The translations under genes and the position numbers were made by a program. From Paenibacillus marchantiophytorum (GTDB taxonomy: Bacteria; Bacillota; Bacilli; Paenibacillales; NBRC-103111), in contig NZ_BMHE01000002.1 in assembly GCF_014640555.1 (NCBI RefSeq), positions 231,890 through 295,889 of the forward strand: DNA of 64,000 nucleotides. The letters run 5' to 3'. Below the pieces are notes generated by a model. That model saw nothing but the letters and a program-made list of their open reading frames with translations, was not told the DNA's origin and searched no databases. Below are positions 25,275-33,891 of the stretch, one piece after another; positions within the stretch are counted from its first letter, which is position 1, and each line of letters opens with the position of its first letter.

Positions 25275-25528
25275 AAAAGGTTCCTCCTAAAGTCAATGGA
25301 CTTGGGGCTTTGCTATAGTGTATTCCGGAAATCAGAGATAAAATCATGGACCAAACGTATATCCGCGGCAATTAAGCTAAAAATAACCATGGTCATAGCT
25401 TTCGCTGCGCTCTCACTAGGTATTCGTCAAATTTTAATTGACCGGTGATTGATAAATATAACAGAACATGTTAGATTTGAAGTGTCCACATGTGCATCAT
25501 ACTTTAATTAAAAGGAACGGTGTGTTCG

Positions 25529-26947
25529 ATGACCTATCGTGTTGAGAAAGACTTTTTAGGTGAGAAACAAGTTCCAGCTCAAGCGTATTATGGGATTCAA
25601 ACGATGAGAGCTGTAGAAAATTTTCCAATTACGGGCGTCAAAATTCATGCTGAGTTGATTACGGCACTTGCCGAAGTGAAGAGGGCAGCTGCGCTTGCGA
25701 ATATGGACACCCATATGCTTCCTAAGAAAATTGGAGAGCAGTTGGTGAAAGCCGCTGAAGAAGTGCGGCAGGGCCAGTTGATGGAAGAGTTTATTGTAGA
25801 CTCTATCCAAGGCGGAGCCGGTACTTCGATCAACATGAACATGAATGAAGTGCTCTCCAATCGGGCGTTGGAGCTTATGGGCGAGGCGAAAGGGAACTAT
25901 TTTCAATGCAATCCGAACAACCATGTGAATATGTCCCAATCAACGAATGATGTCATTCCTACTGCGATCAAAATTGCCGCTTTCCGATTATCTGAACAAT
26001 TAACAGAAGCCTTAACTTCTTTGCAGGGCGCTTTTGCCCGGAAGGAAGTTGAGTTCGATGATGTGATAAAAATGGGACGAACCCACTTGCAAGATGCGGT
26101 TCCGATTCGATTAGGTCAAGAATTCGGCGCCTATGCCCGTGTGCTGCAGCGTGATATTAACCGGATCCGTCAGGCATCCCAAGGGCTGCTAACTGTCAAT
26201 ATGGGAGCGACGGCCGTGGGCACGGGGCTTAACGCCAAACCGGAATATGTCGAACGGGTTATGTTTCATTTGAAAGGCGAAGTGGGCATCCCGATTGTAT
26301 TATCTGAGCATTTGGTGGATGGCACGCAAAATATGGATGCCTATACAGAGCTTTCTGCGTCTTTGAAGGTATGTGCCGTTAATCTTTCCAAAATATGCAA
26401 CGATATTCGCTTAATGGCTTCCGGGCCACGGGCCGGACTAGGGGAGTTGAAGCTGCCGCCAAGACAGCCAGGATCTTCGATTATGCCGGGGAAAGTGAAT
26501 CCAGTTATGCCAGAGGTTGTGAATCAGGTGGCGTTCCAGGTCATTGGAAACGATCATACGATTTGTTTGGCCTGTGAAGCCGGGCAGTTCGAGCTCAACG
26601 TCATGGGTCCTGTACTGGCCTTTAATCTGCTGCAATCTCTTAAAATACTGCGCAACGCGGCCGATGTGTTCGAACGCTTCGCCATCGAAGGCTTGGAAGC
26701 CGATCGTGAACGCTGCGCGAACTATGTGGAACAGAGCTTCGGTATTGTAACGGCTCTGAACCCGCATCTGGGCTACGAAGTCGCCGCGCAATTAGTGAAA
26801 GAAGCCGTGCGTACCGGAATGACGCTCAAAGAGCTGATTCTGGAGCGGGGGCTTCTCACCCAAGAGGAGATCGAAGAGATCCTCAATCCGATTCAAATGA
26901 CGACGCCCGGCATAGCCGGCGAGAGACTATTGCAGCTTACGGACTAA
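25529..26947 (+). CDS. aspA: Aspartate ammonia-lyase (aspartase)
   Basis: A 472-residue cytoplasmic enzyme releasing ammonia from aspartate to give fumarate. The fumarase/aspartase signature GSSIMPGKVNPVMPE lies near residue 315, with NVNMSQSTNDVIPTA at about 138 and GRTHLQDAVPIRLGQEF at about 185. YYGIQTMRAVENFPITG at the N-terminus favours aspartase over class II fumarase. The start is ATG at 25529, after AAAGGAAC at 25511; a GTG three codons upstream is too close to that signal. It is monocistronic, with a strong terminator at 26962. It is functionally linked to the rocD/rocF genes on either side by amino-acid nitrogen catabolism. Confidence 0.92.
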   Translation: MTYRVEKDFLGEKQVPAQAYYGIQTMRAVENFPITGVKIHAELITALAEVKRAAALANMDTHMLPKKIGEQLVKAAEEVRQGQLMEEFIVDSIQGGAGTSINMNMNEVLSNRALELMGEAKGNYFQCNPNNHVNMSQSTNDVIPTAIKIAAFRLSEQLTEALTSLQGAFARKEVEFDDVIKMGRTHLQDAVPIRLGQEFGAYARVLQRDINRIRQASQGLLTVNMGATAVGTGLNAKPEYVERVMFHLKGEVGIPIVLSEHLVDGTQNMDAYTELSASLKVCAVNLSKICNDIRLMASGPRAGLGELKLPPRQPGSSIMPGKVNPVMPEVVNQVAFQVIGNDHTICLACEAGQFELNVMGPVLAFNLLQSLKILRNAADVFERFAIEGLEADRERCANYVEQSFGIVTALNPHLGYEVAAQLVKEAVRTGMTLKELILERGLLTQEEIEEILNPIQMTTPGIAGERLLQLTD

Positions 26948-26961
26948 GCGCATAGAACTAA

Positions 26962-27007
26962 AAGAGCTGTTCACAAGGTTAATAACCTTGTGAGCAGCTC
27001 TTTTTTT
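26962..27007 (+). terminator. Rho-independent terminator after aspA
   Basis: Long stem AGAGCTGTTCACAAGGTTA against TAACCTTGTGAGCAGCTCT, followed by seven T residues, 15 bases after the stop codon. Confidence 0.93.
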
Positions 27008-27028
27008 CATATATAAGAATTTATATGT

Positions 27029-27060
27029 TTTGGGGTGAGCGAAGCTTACTCCTTATTTAG
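27029..27060 (+). repeat. Short GGTGAGCGAAGCTT element, copy 2
   Basis: TTTTGGGGTGAGCGAAGCTT then ACTCCTTATTTA, nearly the same as 12545-12577. It lies just left of the IS91-type remnant. Confidence 0.75.
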
Positions 27061-27121
27061 AAAGTTTTTTTGGTGGATTTAAGGGATTCTCCCTTTTTAG
27101 TTTTTTGGTACATGTAGAGTA

Positions 27122-27461
27122 TGAAACAGGACATCCTACACCAAATTTTTCTTTGATGACAATCGCTACTATGAAGCCAATAAAAGCAAGCATGGCAAAA
27201 AGATACGTCCCGTAGTGCTGAAAGAAATCCGAAAATTTCGAGATTGTGGAGACCCGAAAAAAGGGTTTGAGCTGCTCGCATGTGAAGGGTGTCACGATCT
27301 TAAGGTGGTGCCTTTTTGGTGCAAGGGGTGTTTCTGCACGACGTGTTCATGCGGAGAAACGGAAGAGTGGAGCCGTGTCTTGTCTGAGGACGTATGTCAA
27401 GTCAACCATCGTCATGTTATCTTGACCATCGACGAAGGTCTAAGCGACATGTTTTTGGGTT
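27122..27461 (+). pseudogene. Remnant of an IS91-family transposase (N-terminal zinc-binding domain)
   Basis: The frame 27146-27472 reads FFFDDNRYYEANKSKHGKK, then FRDCGDPKKGFELLACEGC and a Cys-rich block CKGCFCTTCSCGETEEW, ending NHRHVILTIDEGL. This is the zinc-binding start of IS91/IS801-type rolling-circle transposases (the CEGCHD...RFCTTCS pattern). Upstream, the expected IFFD entry is reached only by a frameshift in a T-rich stretch near 27146, and the frame downstream runs straight into the GGTGAGTGAAGCTGG element and stops. The catalytic HUH tyrosine domain and both termini are absent. It is a decayed fragment. Confidence 0.8.
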
Positions 27462-27480
27462 GGGGTGAGTGAAGCTGGCC
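27450..27480 (+). repeat. Short GGTGAGCGAAGCTT element, copy 3 (variant)
   Basis: TTTTTGGGTTGGGGTGAGTG then AAGCTGGCCCAG. The left half matches the copy at 12539-12556 almost exactly; the right half has diverged. It forms the right edge of the transposase remnant. Confidence 0.65.
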
Positions 27481-27561
27481 CAGAATTTAAATGTTGTAGA
27501 TTGACACCAATCTGAGGTATAAACAAGCTATTTGGCAGAATGAGATCCTCTAGCTTTGCAA

Positions 27562-27812
27562 TCGCGCGGAGATAAGGGAACGTCAAGCCGCGATTGTAGG
27601 AAAATGTGTCAGGATAGGGATCCAGAGGGAACTACAGTGCGCTATAATTCCGAAAACCGCCATATTCCACGCCAGAGGGAACTACGATCCGCTATTGCAC
27701 CCTTTCTCGGTTGGAATCAGCAGGTTCCGCTTAAATAGCGGATCTCAGTTCCTTTTCATGCTACTTTTACCCCAGTTACCGCCATTTAGCGGATCATAGT
27801 TCCTTTTCACAC
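27562..27812 (+). repeat. GGAACTAC repeat family, copy at 27.7 kb
   Basis: Contains GCGCGGAGATAAGGGAAC, GAGGGAACTACAGTGCGCTAT and GAGGGAACTACGATCCGCTA facing TAGCGGATCTCAGTTCCTTTT and TAGCGGATCATAGTTCCTTTT. A degenerate scrap follows at 28008-28040 (GGACTAGGATCCGCTAATT). It is noncoding. The gap 26948-28098 holds only repeats, the transposase remnant and terminators. Confidence 0.8.
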
Positions 27813-28040
27813 GATGCTTTCTGTCATTGCAAAGCCCAAAGGGTAAACCGCCAAAGAGACCGTGGAGTCAAACTTGCATATACTCTATTCCCGCATGCCC
27901 TCTTAATGATTTTAGAGAAACAGCTTCCTTATCTTCTAGAGAACCCTGCTTCAAGAATGATGTAATCTTACGAATGAGCGAGTATATGCAAGAAAAACGC
28001 TAGGAGCAGAGGGAGAGGACTAGGATCCGCTAATTCTAGG

Positions 28041-28061
28041 GCGGCAAAGCCGCTTTTTTTT
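28041..28061 (+). terminator. Compact terminator-like hairpin
   Basis: GCGGC-AAA-GCCGC followed by eight T residues. No rightward gene precedes it closely, so it may be a leftover from a deleted gene or act against stray transcription into the leftward DUF1361 gene. Confidence 0.6.
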
Positions 28062-28098
28062 ACTGTATTCAACCAACCTCCACAAGATGAAATAAGAG

Positions 28099-28788
28099 TT
28101 AAATGCGCTGATCCGATTTTGCATTTGTCCCCAAGCCATTGATCATGAAGTAGAAGGTGGCGTAAACCAGCATAACGGAAAGGCCTACCACGAAACAGAA
28201 GAGGAACGATTCTCCGCTCAAGGTCATTCGCAAAACACCCCAAATGTTATTGTCCAACAAGGCATCCCAGCTGTTCAAACGATATTCTCTGCCTAGTAGA
28301 ATGCCATACCCGCACAGGAGTGAAGTCACTCCGATCCCGATCCATGACAGGAAGGCATTAAACATTCTTCTCGCGATAAGATGCATGATGTACATGGAAC
28401 TGCAGCCCAGCAAGAGGCTATTCCAGGCAAATAAAAAGATGGTATAGAAATCATACCAATAGCGATAAGTGAGGGTGCCATTCTGTGCATACGTATGCTT
28501 CATAATCGTTAAGTGGATAAAATCTGTCAATACATAGGGTGAGTTAGGGAGAAATAACAACCATCCAAGCGCGAAAATCATCAAGAGGCTTACTTGTATA
28601 ATCGTAGATTTGTGCTTGTGAATATAGGAGGCTGCCAGAGCAAGCAGATAAGGAATCCAGGCAAGGAATAGATTCCAGATCAGAAAATCATAGTACGTTA
28701 AATCTTTGAAAAATTCGTAGACGCCTACTGTAATGAGCGAAAATAAACCTAAAAATATAAATAGGTACCTGTTATTCAGTGTTTTCAT
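28099..28788 (-). CDS. DUF1361-family membrane protein
   Basis: A 229-residue protein with about six or seven membrane segments. Family features are the FLPNSPYVLTDFIHL segment near residue 85 and GYGILLGREYRLNSWDAL near 165, a hallmark of DUF1361. The chosen start is ATG at 28788 (MKTLNNRY) after TTGGAG; a TTG four codons upstream is inside that signal. It lies downstream of arginase on the same strand but separated by a terminator, so it has its own transcript. Function unknown. Confidence 0.8.
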   Translation of the reverse strand: MKTLNNRYLFIFLGLFSLITVGVYEFFKDLTYYDFLIWNLFLAWIPYLLALAASYIHKHKSTIIQVSLLMIFALGWLLFLPNSPYVLTDFIHLTIMKHTYAQNGTLTYRYWYDFYTIFLFAWNSLLLGCSSMYIMHLIARRMFNAFLSWIGIGVTSLLCGYGILLGREYRLNSWDALLDNNIWGVLRMTLSGESFLFCFVVGLSVMLVYATFYFMINGLGTNAKSDQRI

Positions 28789-28869
28789 CGTAGACTCCAA
28801 GTGTGTTATTCCTATTTGTTAGTGTAATTCCTTCTATAGTTTACCTGTATTTTCCATATCGGGCAAGCC

Positions 28870-28894
28870 AAAAAAATCCCCCGTTGTGCGGGGG
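28870..28894 (-). terminator. Terminator of rocF
   Basis: Read leftward: CCCCC-GCACAAC-GGGGG followed by ATTTTTTT, ten bases after the arginase stop codon. Confidence 0.9.
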
Positions 28895-28903
28895 ACCAGA
28901 ACC

Positions 28904-29821
28904 TCATAGAATTTGCTTGCCTAACAAGGAACTAATTAAGCCTACAGCCAAATGGGACGTTTTATTATTATCATCCAGCAGCGGATTTACTTCTACGAAT
29001 TCAGCGGAAGTTACAATGCCTGCTTCAGCAAGCATCTCTACTGCTAGATGAGCTTCGCGGAAATGAAGGCCGCCTTTGACCGTTGTTCCGGTACCCGGAG
29101 CTTCTAATGGATCAAGAGAATCTACATCGTAGCTAAGATGTACACCGTCTGTTTTAGCGCTTATATAATCAATGGCTTCCTGCATCACATGTGCCATGCC
29201 TTTGCGATCAATATCATACATGGTGAAGCATTTGATTCCTAGGGAACGAATGAGTTTCTTCTCGCCTTCATCCAACGAGCGTGATCCGATGAGGACGATA
29301 TTTTCTGGTTTTATTTTCGGTTGCTTATGCTGGATCTCTGTTAATAACGGATGTCCCATGCCTAGACTAACGGCTAACGACATCCCGTGGATATTGCCCG
29401 AAGGGCTCGTTTCCGCTGTATTCAGATCAGAGTGAGCATCAATCCAGATGACACCCAGATTCGTGTAATGCTCGGATAATCCAGCTATCGTTCCAATAGC
29501 TATACTATGATCGCCACCTAGAATAAGTGGAAAATGCCCCTGCTGAACGACTCTGGAAACTTCCTTCGCCAACCTTGTGTTTACTTCAACCACTTCTGCC
29601 AAATACTTGAGATTAGTATGATTCACTTCAGCGGCTAAGGGAGCAGCTTGGTCATCAGGCAGCCTAATTTCACCCGTATGCTCGGCGGTGATGCCCATCT
29701 GCTGCAAACCGCGCAACAATCCCGCTTGCAGGATGGTTTTGGGTCCTTTACTGGCTCCGCGTCGGCCTGCCCCTAGATCAAATGGCACGCTAATCGCACT
29801 AATTGTCGGTACGGTACTCAT
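28904..29821 (-). CDS. rocF: Arginase
   Basis: A 305-residue binuclear manganese enzyme hydrolysing arginine to ornithine and urea. The metal-binding motifs are all present: GGDHSIAIG near residue 98, DAHSDLNT near 125 and SYDVDSLDP near 228. The loop SPSGNIHGMSLAVSLG is also typical of bacillary arginases. ATG is preceded by AGAGGAG. Its product feeds the ornithine aminotransferase RocD encoded at 24075. No sigma-54 promoter was recognised upstream, unlike the RocR/SigL-controlled B. subtilis genes, though an eye search is not decisive. Confidence 0.95.
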   Translation of the reverse strand: MSTVPTISAISVPFDLGAGRRGASKGPKTILQAGLLRGLQQMGITAEHTGEIRLPDDQAAPLAAEVNHTNLKYLAEVVEVNTRLAKEVSRVVQQGHFPLILGGDHSIAIGTIAGLSEHYTNLGVIWIDAHSDLNTAETSPSGNIHGMSLAVSLGMGHPLLTEIQHKQPKIKPENIVLIGSRSLDEGEKKLIRSLGIKCFTMYDIDRKGMAHVMQEAIDYISAKTDGVHLSYDVDSLDPLEAPGTGTTVKGGLHFREAHLAVEMLAEAGIVTSAEFVEVNPLLDDNNKTSHLAVGLISSLLGKQIL

Positions 29822-29993
29822 ACGATCAACTCCTCTTGACTAAGATTCCCAGTAAACAAAAAATCATGCTGTCTTATCGCTATTAGATTACCATTTATTT
29901 CGTGTTTCCGTATATGTTTCATTATATGAAAGGCTACTTCCATTGGTTATCGGAATTCAATTTGTTTTTGAGAAAGCCAACCTCGTGCCGATA

Positions 29994-30021
29994 TGTTATA
30001 CTATTATGAGAATGATTATCA
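29994..30021 (+). promoter_or_regulatory. Extended -10 promoter with a Fur box (Btr-like gene)
   Basis: TGTTATACT at 29994-30002 is an extended -10. TGAGAATGATTATCA at 30007-30021 differs from the Fur 7-1-7 consensus TGATAATNATTATCA at one position. The box overlaps the expected transcription start, so iron-replete Fur should block the promoter. It also shows that translation must begin downstream, at 30048. Confidence 0.8.
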
Positions 30022-30047
30022 ATTGTTCGGTAAAGGTGGGATTTGAC

Positions 30048-31712
30048 TTGCATAGCGGTTTAAATCAAGAAGCGTATCTAACTGGTACCTTGCTGGAGCT
30101 GAGTAAACTTGAAGTGATTACTTATACAGCTAATTGGAAATTTGAAGTAGTAAAGGCTGATAAACATACATTGCTTTTTTTCGTAAAAACAAGAGGTCAG
30201 CTGCTTATGAATCAGGAAGAAATCCCGATTTATGGTAAAACGCTCTGTTTGCTGCTGCCTGGAATGAGCGCGCAGACGATGAATTTGTCGGGCAATGAAC
30301 ATAGCTTGATCTATCAGCTTGAATTCGAATTATTTCGCATGGGGGAGAAAACGGATTTGCGCAAGGTTTTTGACCGCGTGCTTGATTTCCCGGTGCAGGG
30401 CTTGCTGCAAGCGGATCTACTGCTATTTCAGCGAAAAATACAATTGCTTGCATCCGCTTATGGCGTATCCAGTGTGAGAGAGCATTTGCGTCAGCAGTAT
30501 GTTTATGAATTGTTGGAGCTGATTCTCAAGGAACAACCGCCAGTAGCAACTACGCCTAAGGATGCCGATGCCTCGATCCAGTTGACCATTCAATACATGC
30601 AGGATGCTTATGCAACAGATTTGAATTTGGATACGCTTGCTGAACTTGCCGGCATGCATCCGGCATATTATTCGCAGCGTTTCAAACAAAAGATGAATAA
30701 AACGCCGATCGAATTTCTTACGCAAATCCGGATGAATAAGGCGAAGGAAACCTTACTCGTGTCTGCGCCTAAGATTAAGGATTTGGCTGGACTGGTCGGG
30801 TACCGCGACGAGTTCTATTTCAGCCGCCGCTTCAAAGAAAATAGCGGCTGTGCACCCAAGCAGTATACGAGCGAGCAGCTTGAGAGCATTGTGTCGTTAT
30901 CTTATCCGTATACCGATCATCTGACTACGTTAGGCATTGTTCCTTCGGCAGCGCAATATCACCGTGCAGCGTATTTACCTGTGGAGGCAAAATCATTAAA
31001 TTTGCCATTGCATGCTGTTGAGGCTTGGGAAATAGGCAGGCAGGCCTTTTTGGAAGCCAAGCCAAGCTTGGTGATTTGCAAAGATAATGTCGTCCTGAAA
31101 GCCAGAGAGCATATCAGTGATATAGCTCCTATCATTTCCATTCCATGGGCTACCCTGGATGTATTTGATCACTTAGAGGAAATTGGACAGTTGGTTGGGC
31201 GAAGACAGGCAGCCAAGGAATGGATTCAACGCCATGAATATATAGCGGAGCTGGCAAGGAAACGGGTTCACAAAACTTTCGGGAATCCGACCTTAACGAT
31301 TTGCCGGATGACAAGCAAGGGGCTGAGGCTGTATGGTGCACGGAATGTGGGGCATATTTTTTATCGCGCTCTGCAATTCATGCCCCCAAGCCGTCTTAGT
31401 CAAGCGATGAGCCTGCATCGTGCAGGGACTAACTTTAACTGGATATCCATGACGCCGGAAGAATTAAACCAATATGAGTCCGATTACATGATTATCTTAA
31501 CCTCATCGGAGCAAGCTGCTTCCAAGCTGCGCCACCAGTTAGTGACAGATCCAGCATGGCTGCGACTGCCTGGGATCAGGCAGGGACGCTACTTCCTTTT
31601 GCAGTGGGATGAATGGATGGTATATGCACCGCAAGCGATTGAGCAGCTTCTTGAGAAGGCGACTCAGATGCTGATCAGTACTCCGCTGACCCAAAGCCGT
31701 TTGCAACTCTGA
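30048..31712 (+). CDS. AraC regulator fused to a siderophore-binding domain (Btr-like)
   Basis: A 554-residue cytoplasmic activator. The start chosen is TTG at 30048, eight bases after AAGGTGG; frames opening further up would span the promoter and Fur box. The N-terminal about 155 residues form a cupin-like domain, then an AraC double HTH (LNLDTLAELAGMHPAYYSQRFKQKMNKTP, later LAGLVGYRDEFYFSRRFKENSGCAPKQY) to about residue 275. The last about 270 residues are a FecB-type periplasmic-binding fold lacking any signal. This is the layout of B. subtilis Btr, which binds ferric bacillibactin in the cytoplasm and activates the feu genes. The next three genes here are a matching uptake system. Confidence 0.92.
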   Translation: MHSGLNQEAYLTGTLLELSKLEVITYTANWKFEVVKADKHTLLFFVKTRGQLLMNQEEIPIYGKTLCLLLPGMSAQTMNLSGNEHSLIYQLEFELFRMGEKTDLRKVFDRVLDFPVQGLLQADLLLFQRKIQLLASAYGVSSVREHLRQQYVYELLELILKEQPPVATTPKDADASIQLTIQYMQDAYATDLNLDTLAELAGMHPAYYSQRFKQKMNKTPIEFLTQIRMNKAKETLLVSAPKIKDLAGLVGYRDEFYFSRRFKENSGCAPKQYTSEQLESIVSLSYPYTDHLTTLGIVPSAAQYHRAAYLPVEAKSLNLPLHAVEAWEIGRQAFLEAKPSLVICKDNVVLKAREHISDIAPIISIPWATLDVFDHLEEIGQLVGRRQAAKEWIQRHEYIAELARKRVHKTFGNPTLTICRMTSKGLRLYGARNVGHIFYRALQFMPPSRLSQAMSLHRAGTNFNWISMTPEELNQYESDYMIILTSSEQAASKLRHQLVTDPAWLRLPGIRQGRYFLLQWDEWMVYAPQAIEQLLEKATQMLISTPLTQSRLQL

Positions 31713-31757
31713 AGGAAATCTTAAAATTATCCAAGGATTTAATCTTTGAAAATGACA

Positions 31758-31809
31758 TGGACGAAAGTAAGATACATTTCTATAATTATTTTATTGATAA
31801 TGATTATCA
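31758..31809 (+). promoter_or_regulatory. Promoter and perfect Fur box of the siderophore permease operon
   Basis: TGGACG (31758-31763), a 17-base spacer and TATAAT (31781-31786) form a promoter. TGATAATGATTATCA at 31795-31809 matches the 15-base Fur consensus at every position. It lies between the Btr-like regulator and the first permease gene, so the operon is iron-repressed; a regulator half-site could lie just upstream. Confidence 0.88.
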
Positions 31810-31837
31810 GTATTAATGAGAGGTAAGGATTTTACTC

Positions 31838-32854
31838 ATGGATTCGAGTCGTCCGAGGATGAACGGTATTACGCATGGAGGGATAGGTCTCGCAACGATT
31901 GCTGTACTGCTGTTTATTATGTTTACTGCTATTTCGTTCGGAGCTAAGGATTTAACGCTGGGGACCGTATGGTCAGCCGTTTTCCAGTATGACCCAACGC
32001 TAACTTCACATCAGATTATCCATGAGTTGAGGCTGCCGAGAGTGATAGGCGCAGCTGTGATCGGAGCTGGCTTTGCCGTTGCAGGTGCTCTCATGCAAGG
32101 CATTACACGAAATCCATTAGCGGATTCCGGCATTCTGGGAGTCAACGCAGGGGCTGCAATGATGGTTGCCCTGAGCTTCGCCTTTTTCCCGAATCTGCCC
32201 TATTCAGCGCTTATGTTCGTTTCTTTTATTGGCGCTGTGGCGAGTACTGCTTTTATTTTCTTGCTTGGCGCTTCAACTCCAGGCGGCTTAACCCCGCTGC
32301 GTTTAACGTTGGCGGGAGCCGTAGTAGCTGCCATGCTGCATTCGCTGAGCTCTGGCATTGCGATTTATTACGATCTTAATCAGGATCTTGCATTTTGGTA
32401 TGCAGGCGGGGTTTCTGGTGTGAAATGGCCCCAATTGAAGCTGCTGGTGCCTGTGATTGCACTCGCCATCCTAGGTGCGATGATGATCAGCCGCTCTGTT
32501 TCCTTGATTGCTTTGGGCGAAGATGTTTCTGTCAGTTTGGGTGTTCAAACAAAACGCACACGCCTGATAGGAATAGCGCTGGCTGTGATTCTTGCCGGGG
32601 TAGGCGTTTCCGCCGCAGGTTCCATCGGATTCGTTGGACTCGTTATTCCCCATATCGTAAGAAAGATCGTGGGGGTAGATTATCGCTTCATTATCCCATT
32701 ATCGGGATTACTCGGAGCCATCTTGCTTGTGCTCGCTGATTTGGGTGCTCGCATGGTTCATCCGCCGAAGGAACTGGCGATCAGCTTGATGGTAGCGATG
32801 GTCGGTGTCCCCTTCTTCCTGTATCTGGCCAGGAAAGAAAGGAGGGCCTTGTGA
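31838..32854 (+). CDS. FecCD-family ferric-siderophore permease (FeuB-like)
   Basis: A 338-residue inner-membrane permease with about nine or ten hydrophobic helices. FecCD motifs are LRLPRVIGAAVIGAGFAVAGALMQGITRNPLADSGILGVNAGA (about residues 63-105) and the SIGFVGLVIPHIVRKIVG coupling-helix region near 265. ATG has GAGAGGTAAGG upstream. It forms a heterodimer with the next permease, whose start overlaps its stop codon. No siderophore ATPase gene is near, so like FeuBC it probably uses a shared YusV-type ATPase encoded elsewhere. Confidence 0.95.
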   Translation: MDSSRPRMNGITHGGIGLATIAVLLFIMFTAISFGAKDLTLGTVWSAVFQYDPTLTSHQIIHELRLPRVIGAAVIGAGFAVAGALMQGITRNPLADSGILGVNAGAAMMVALSFAFFPNLPYSALMFVSFIGAVASTAFIFLLGASTPGGLTPLRLTLAGAVVAAMLHSLSSGIAIYYDLNQDLAFWYAGGVSGVKWPQLKLLVPVIALAILGAMMISRSVSLIALGEDVSVSLGVQTKRTRLIGIALAVILAGVGVSAAGSIGFVGLVIPHIVRKIVGVDYRFIIPLSGLLGAILLVLADLGARMVHPPKELAISLMVAMVGVPFFLYLARKERRAL

Positions 32855-33873
32855 TGAGCTCACTTAGGCGCATTCGCCGCAGGAATCTAAGCCTAACGGT
32901 CGGGATTAGTCTCCTGCTCATTAGTTTGCTGGTCATTCTGATTAGCTTGAACACAGGCTCGATTCGGCTTTCACCATTTGAGGTTTGGCAGACTTTTGTA
33001 GGTCAGGGGAGTCCGGATAGTCAACTGGTATTGTTCGAATACCGACTGCCCCGCATATTGATTACGATGCTTGCAGGCATCGGTTTAGGCGTCTCCGGAG
33101 CGATTCTTCAAGGGATCACCCGCAATGGGCTTGCGGATCCCGGTATTCTGGGGCTTCATGCGGGAGCAGCATTTGGTTTGATTGTGTTTGTTAGCTTTTT
33201 TCATGCCGTGAAAGGCATGCCATCTTTGCTCATTCCAGTTTTTGCTTTTGCCGGTGGCATTGTGACGGCTGTTCTCATTGTCATCTTGGCCTATGACCGT
33301 CACAAAGGTATCGTACCTATTCGCCTGATTCTGGTTGGTATCGCGATTGCGGCAGGGTTCAGCGCGGTTACGTTATTCTTGTCGCTGCGGCTGGATGAAG
33401 CGACATACCGTTTTACATCCAGATGGCTGCTGGGCAATGTGTGGGGAAGAGATTGGATCCATGTCTATGCCCTATTGCCGTGGATCCTTGTCTTCATTCC
33501 GTACACGTTCTCCAAGTGGAAAGTCATGAATGCCTTCTCGTTGGGGGATGAGACAACCGCGGGTATGGGCATTTCAGTGAACCGCGAACGCATGCTGCTG
33601 TTGATGAGCGCTGTTGCGCTGTCCAGCGCCAGCGTCGCGATGGCCGGAGGCATTGGTTTCCTGGGGCTAGTCGCGCCGCATCTGGCACGGCGACTCGTCG
33701 GTCCCATGCATCAATATCTGCTGCCGATAGCAGGGTTGATCGGGCTAGTGATTCTAGTTGCGGCCGACACCATCGGGCGTTCGATCTTTCAGCCTAATGC
33801 GATCCCGGCCGGTGTCGTTGTAGCAGCCGTCGGGGCGCCGTATTTTTTGTATTTATTAATAAGAACGAAATAA
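32854..33873 (+). CDS. FecCD-family ferric-siderophore permease (FeuC-like)
   Basis: A 339-residue permease, partner of the preceding gene. FecCD motifs are YRLPRILITMLAGIGLGVSGAILQGITRNGLADPGILGLHAGA and GGIGFLGLVAPHLARRLVG. The start taken is the ATG at 32854, which overlaps the previous TGA and lies eight bases after AAAGGAGGG; a GTG one codon earlier is possible and would add one residue. It belongs to a three-gene operon under the Fur box at 31795. Confidence 0.95.
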   Translation: MSSLRRIRRRNLSLTVGISLLLISLLVILISLNTGSIRLSPFEVWQTFVGQGSPDSQLVLFEYRLPRILITMLAGIGLGVSGAILQGITRNGLADPGILGLHAGAAFGLIVFVSFFHAVKGMPSLLIPVFAFAGGIVTAVLIVILAYDRHKGIVPIRLILVGIAIAAGFSAVTLFLSLRLDEATYRFTSRWLLGNVWGRDWIHVYALLPWILVFIPYTFSKWKVMNAFSLGDETTAGMGISVNRERMLLLMSAVALSSASVAMAGGIGFLGLVAPHLARRLVGPMHQYLLPIAGLIGLVILVAADTIGRSIFQPNAIPAGVVVAAVGAPYFLYLLIRTK

Positions 33874-33891
33874 GGATCTCGAAGGAGTTTA

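Noticed and set aside
25388..25416. CCATGGTCATAGCT and TCGCTGCGCTC, short strings resembling parts of pUC-type vectors
   Set aside because: The two matches are only about 11-14 bases, not in vector order or spacing, and are embedded in ordinary intergenic DNA. Chance is the simplest explanation.
27215..27472. Intact small Cys-rich zinc protein
   Set aside because: The sequence is the broken start of an IS91-type transposase, frameshifted upstream and ending in a repeat element.
28041..28061. Terminator as evidence of a missed rightward gene at 27.5-28.0 kb
   Set aside because: All frames there are short and fall in the GGAACTAC repeat; no start with ribosome binding site was found.
29943..30047. 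Upstream ATG-initiated extension of the Btr-like regulator
   Set aside because: It would include the extended -10 and Fur box in the coding region; a TTG with a good ribosome binding site lies downstream.
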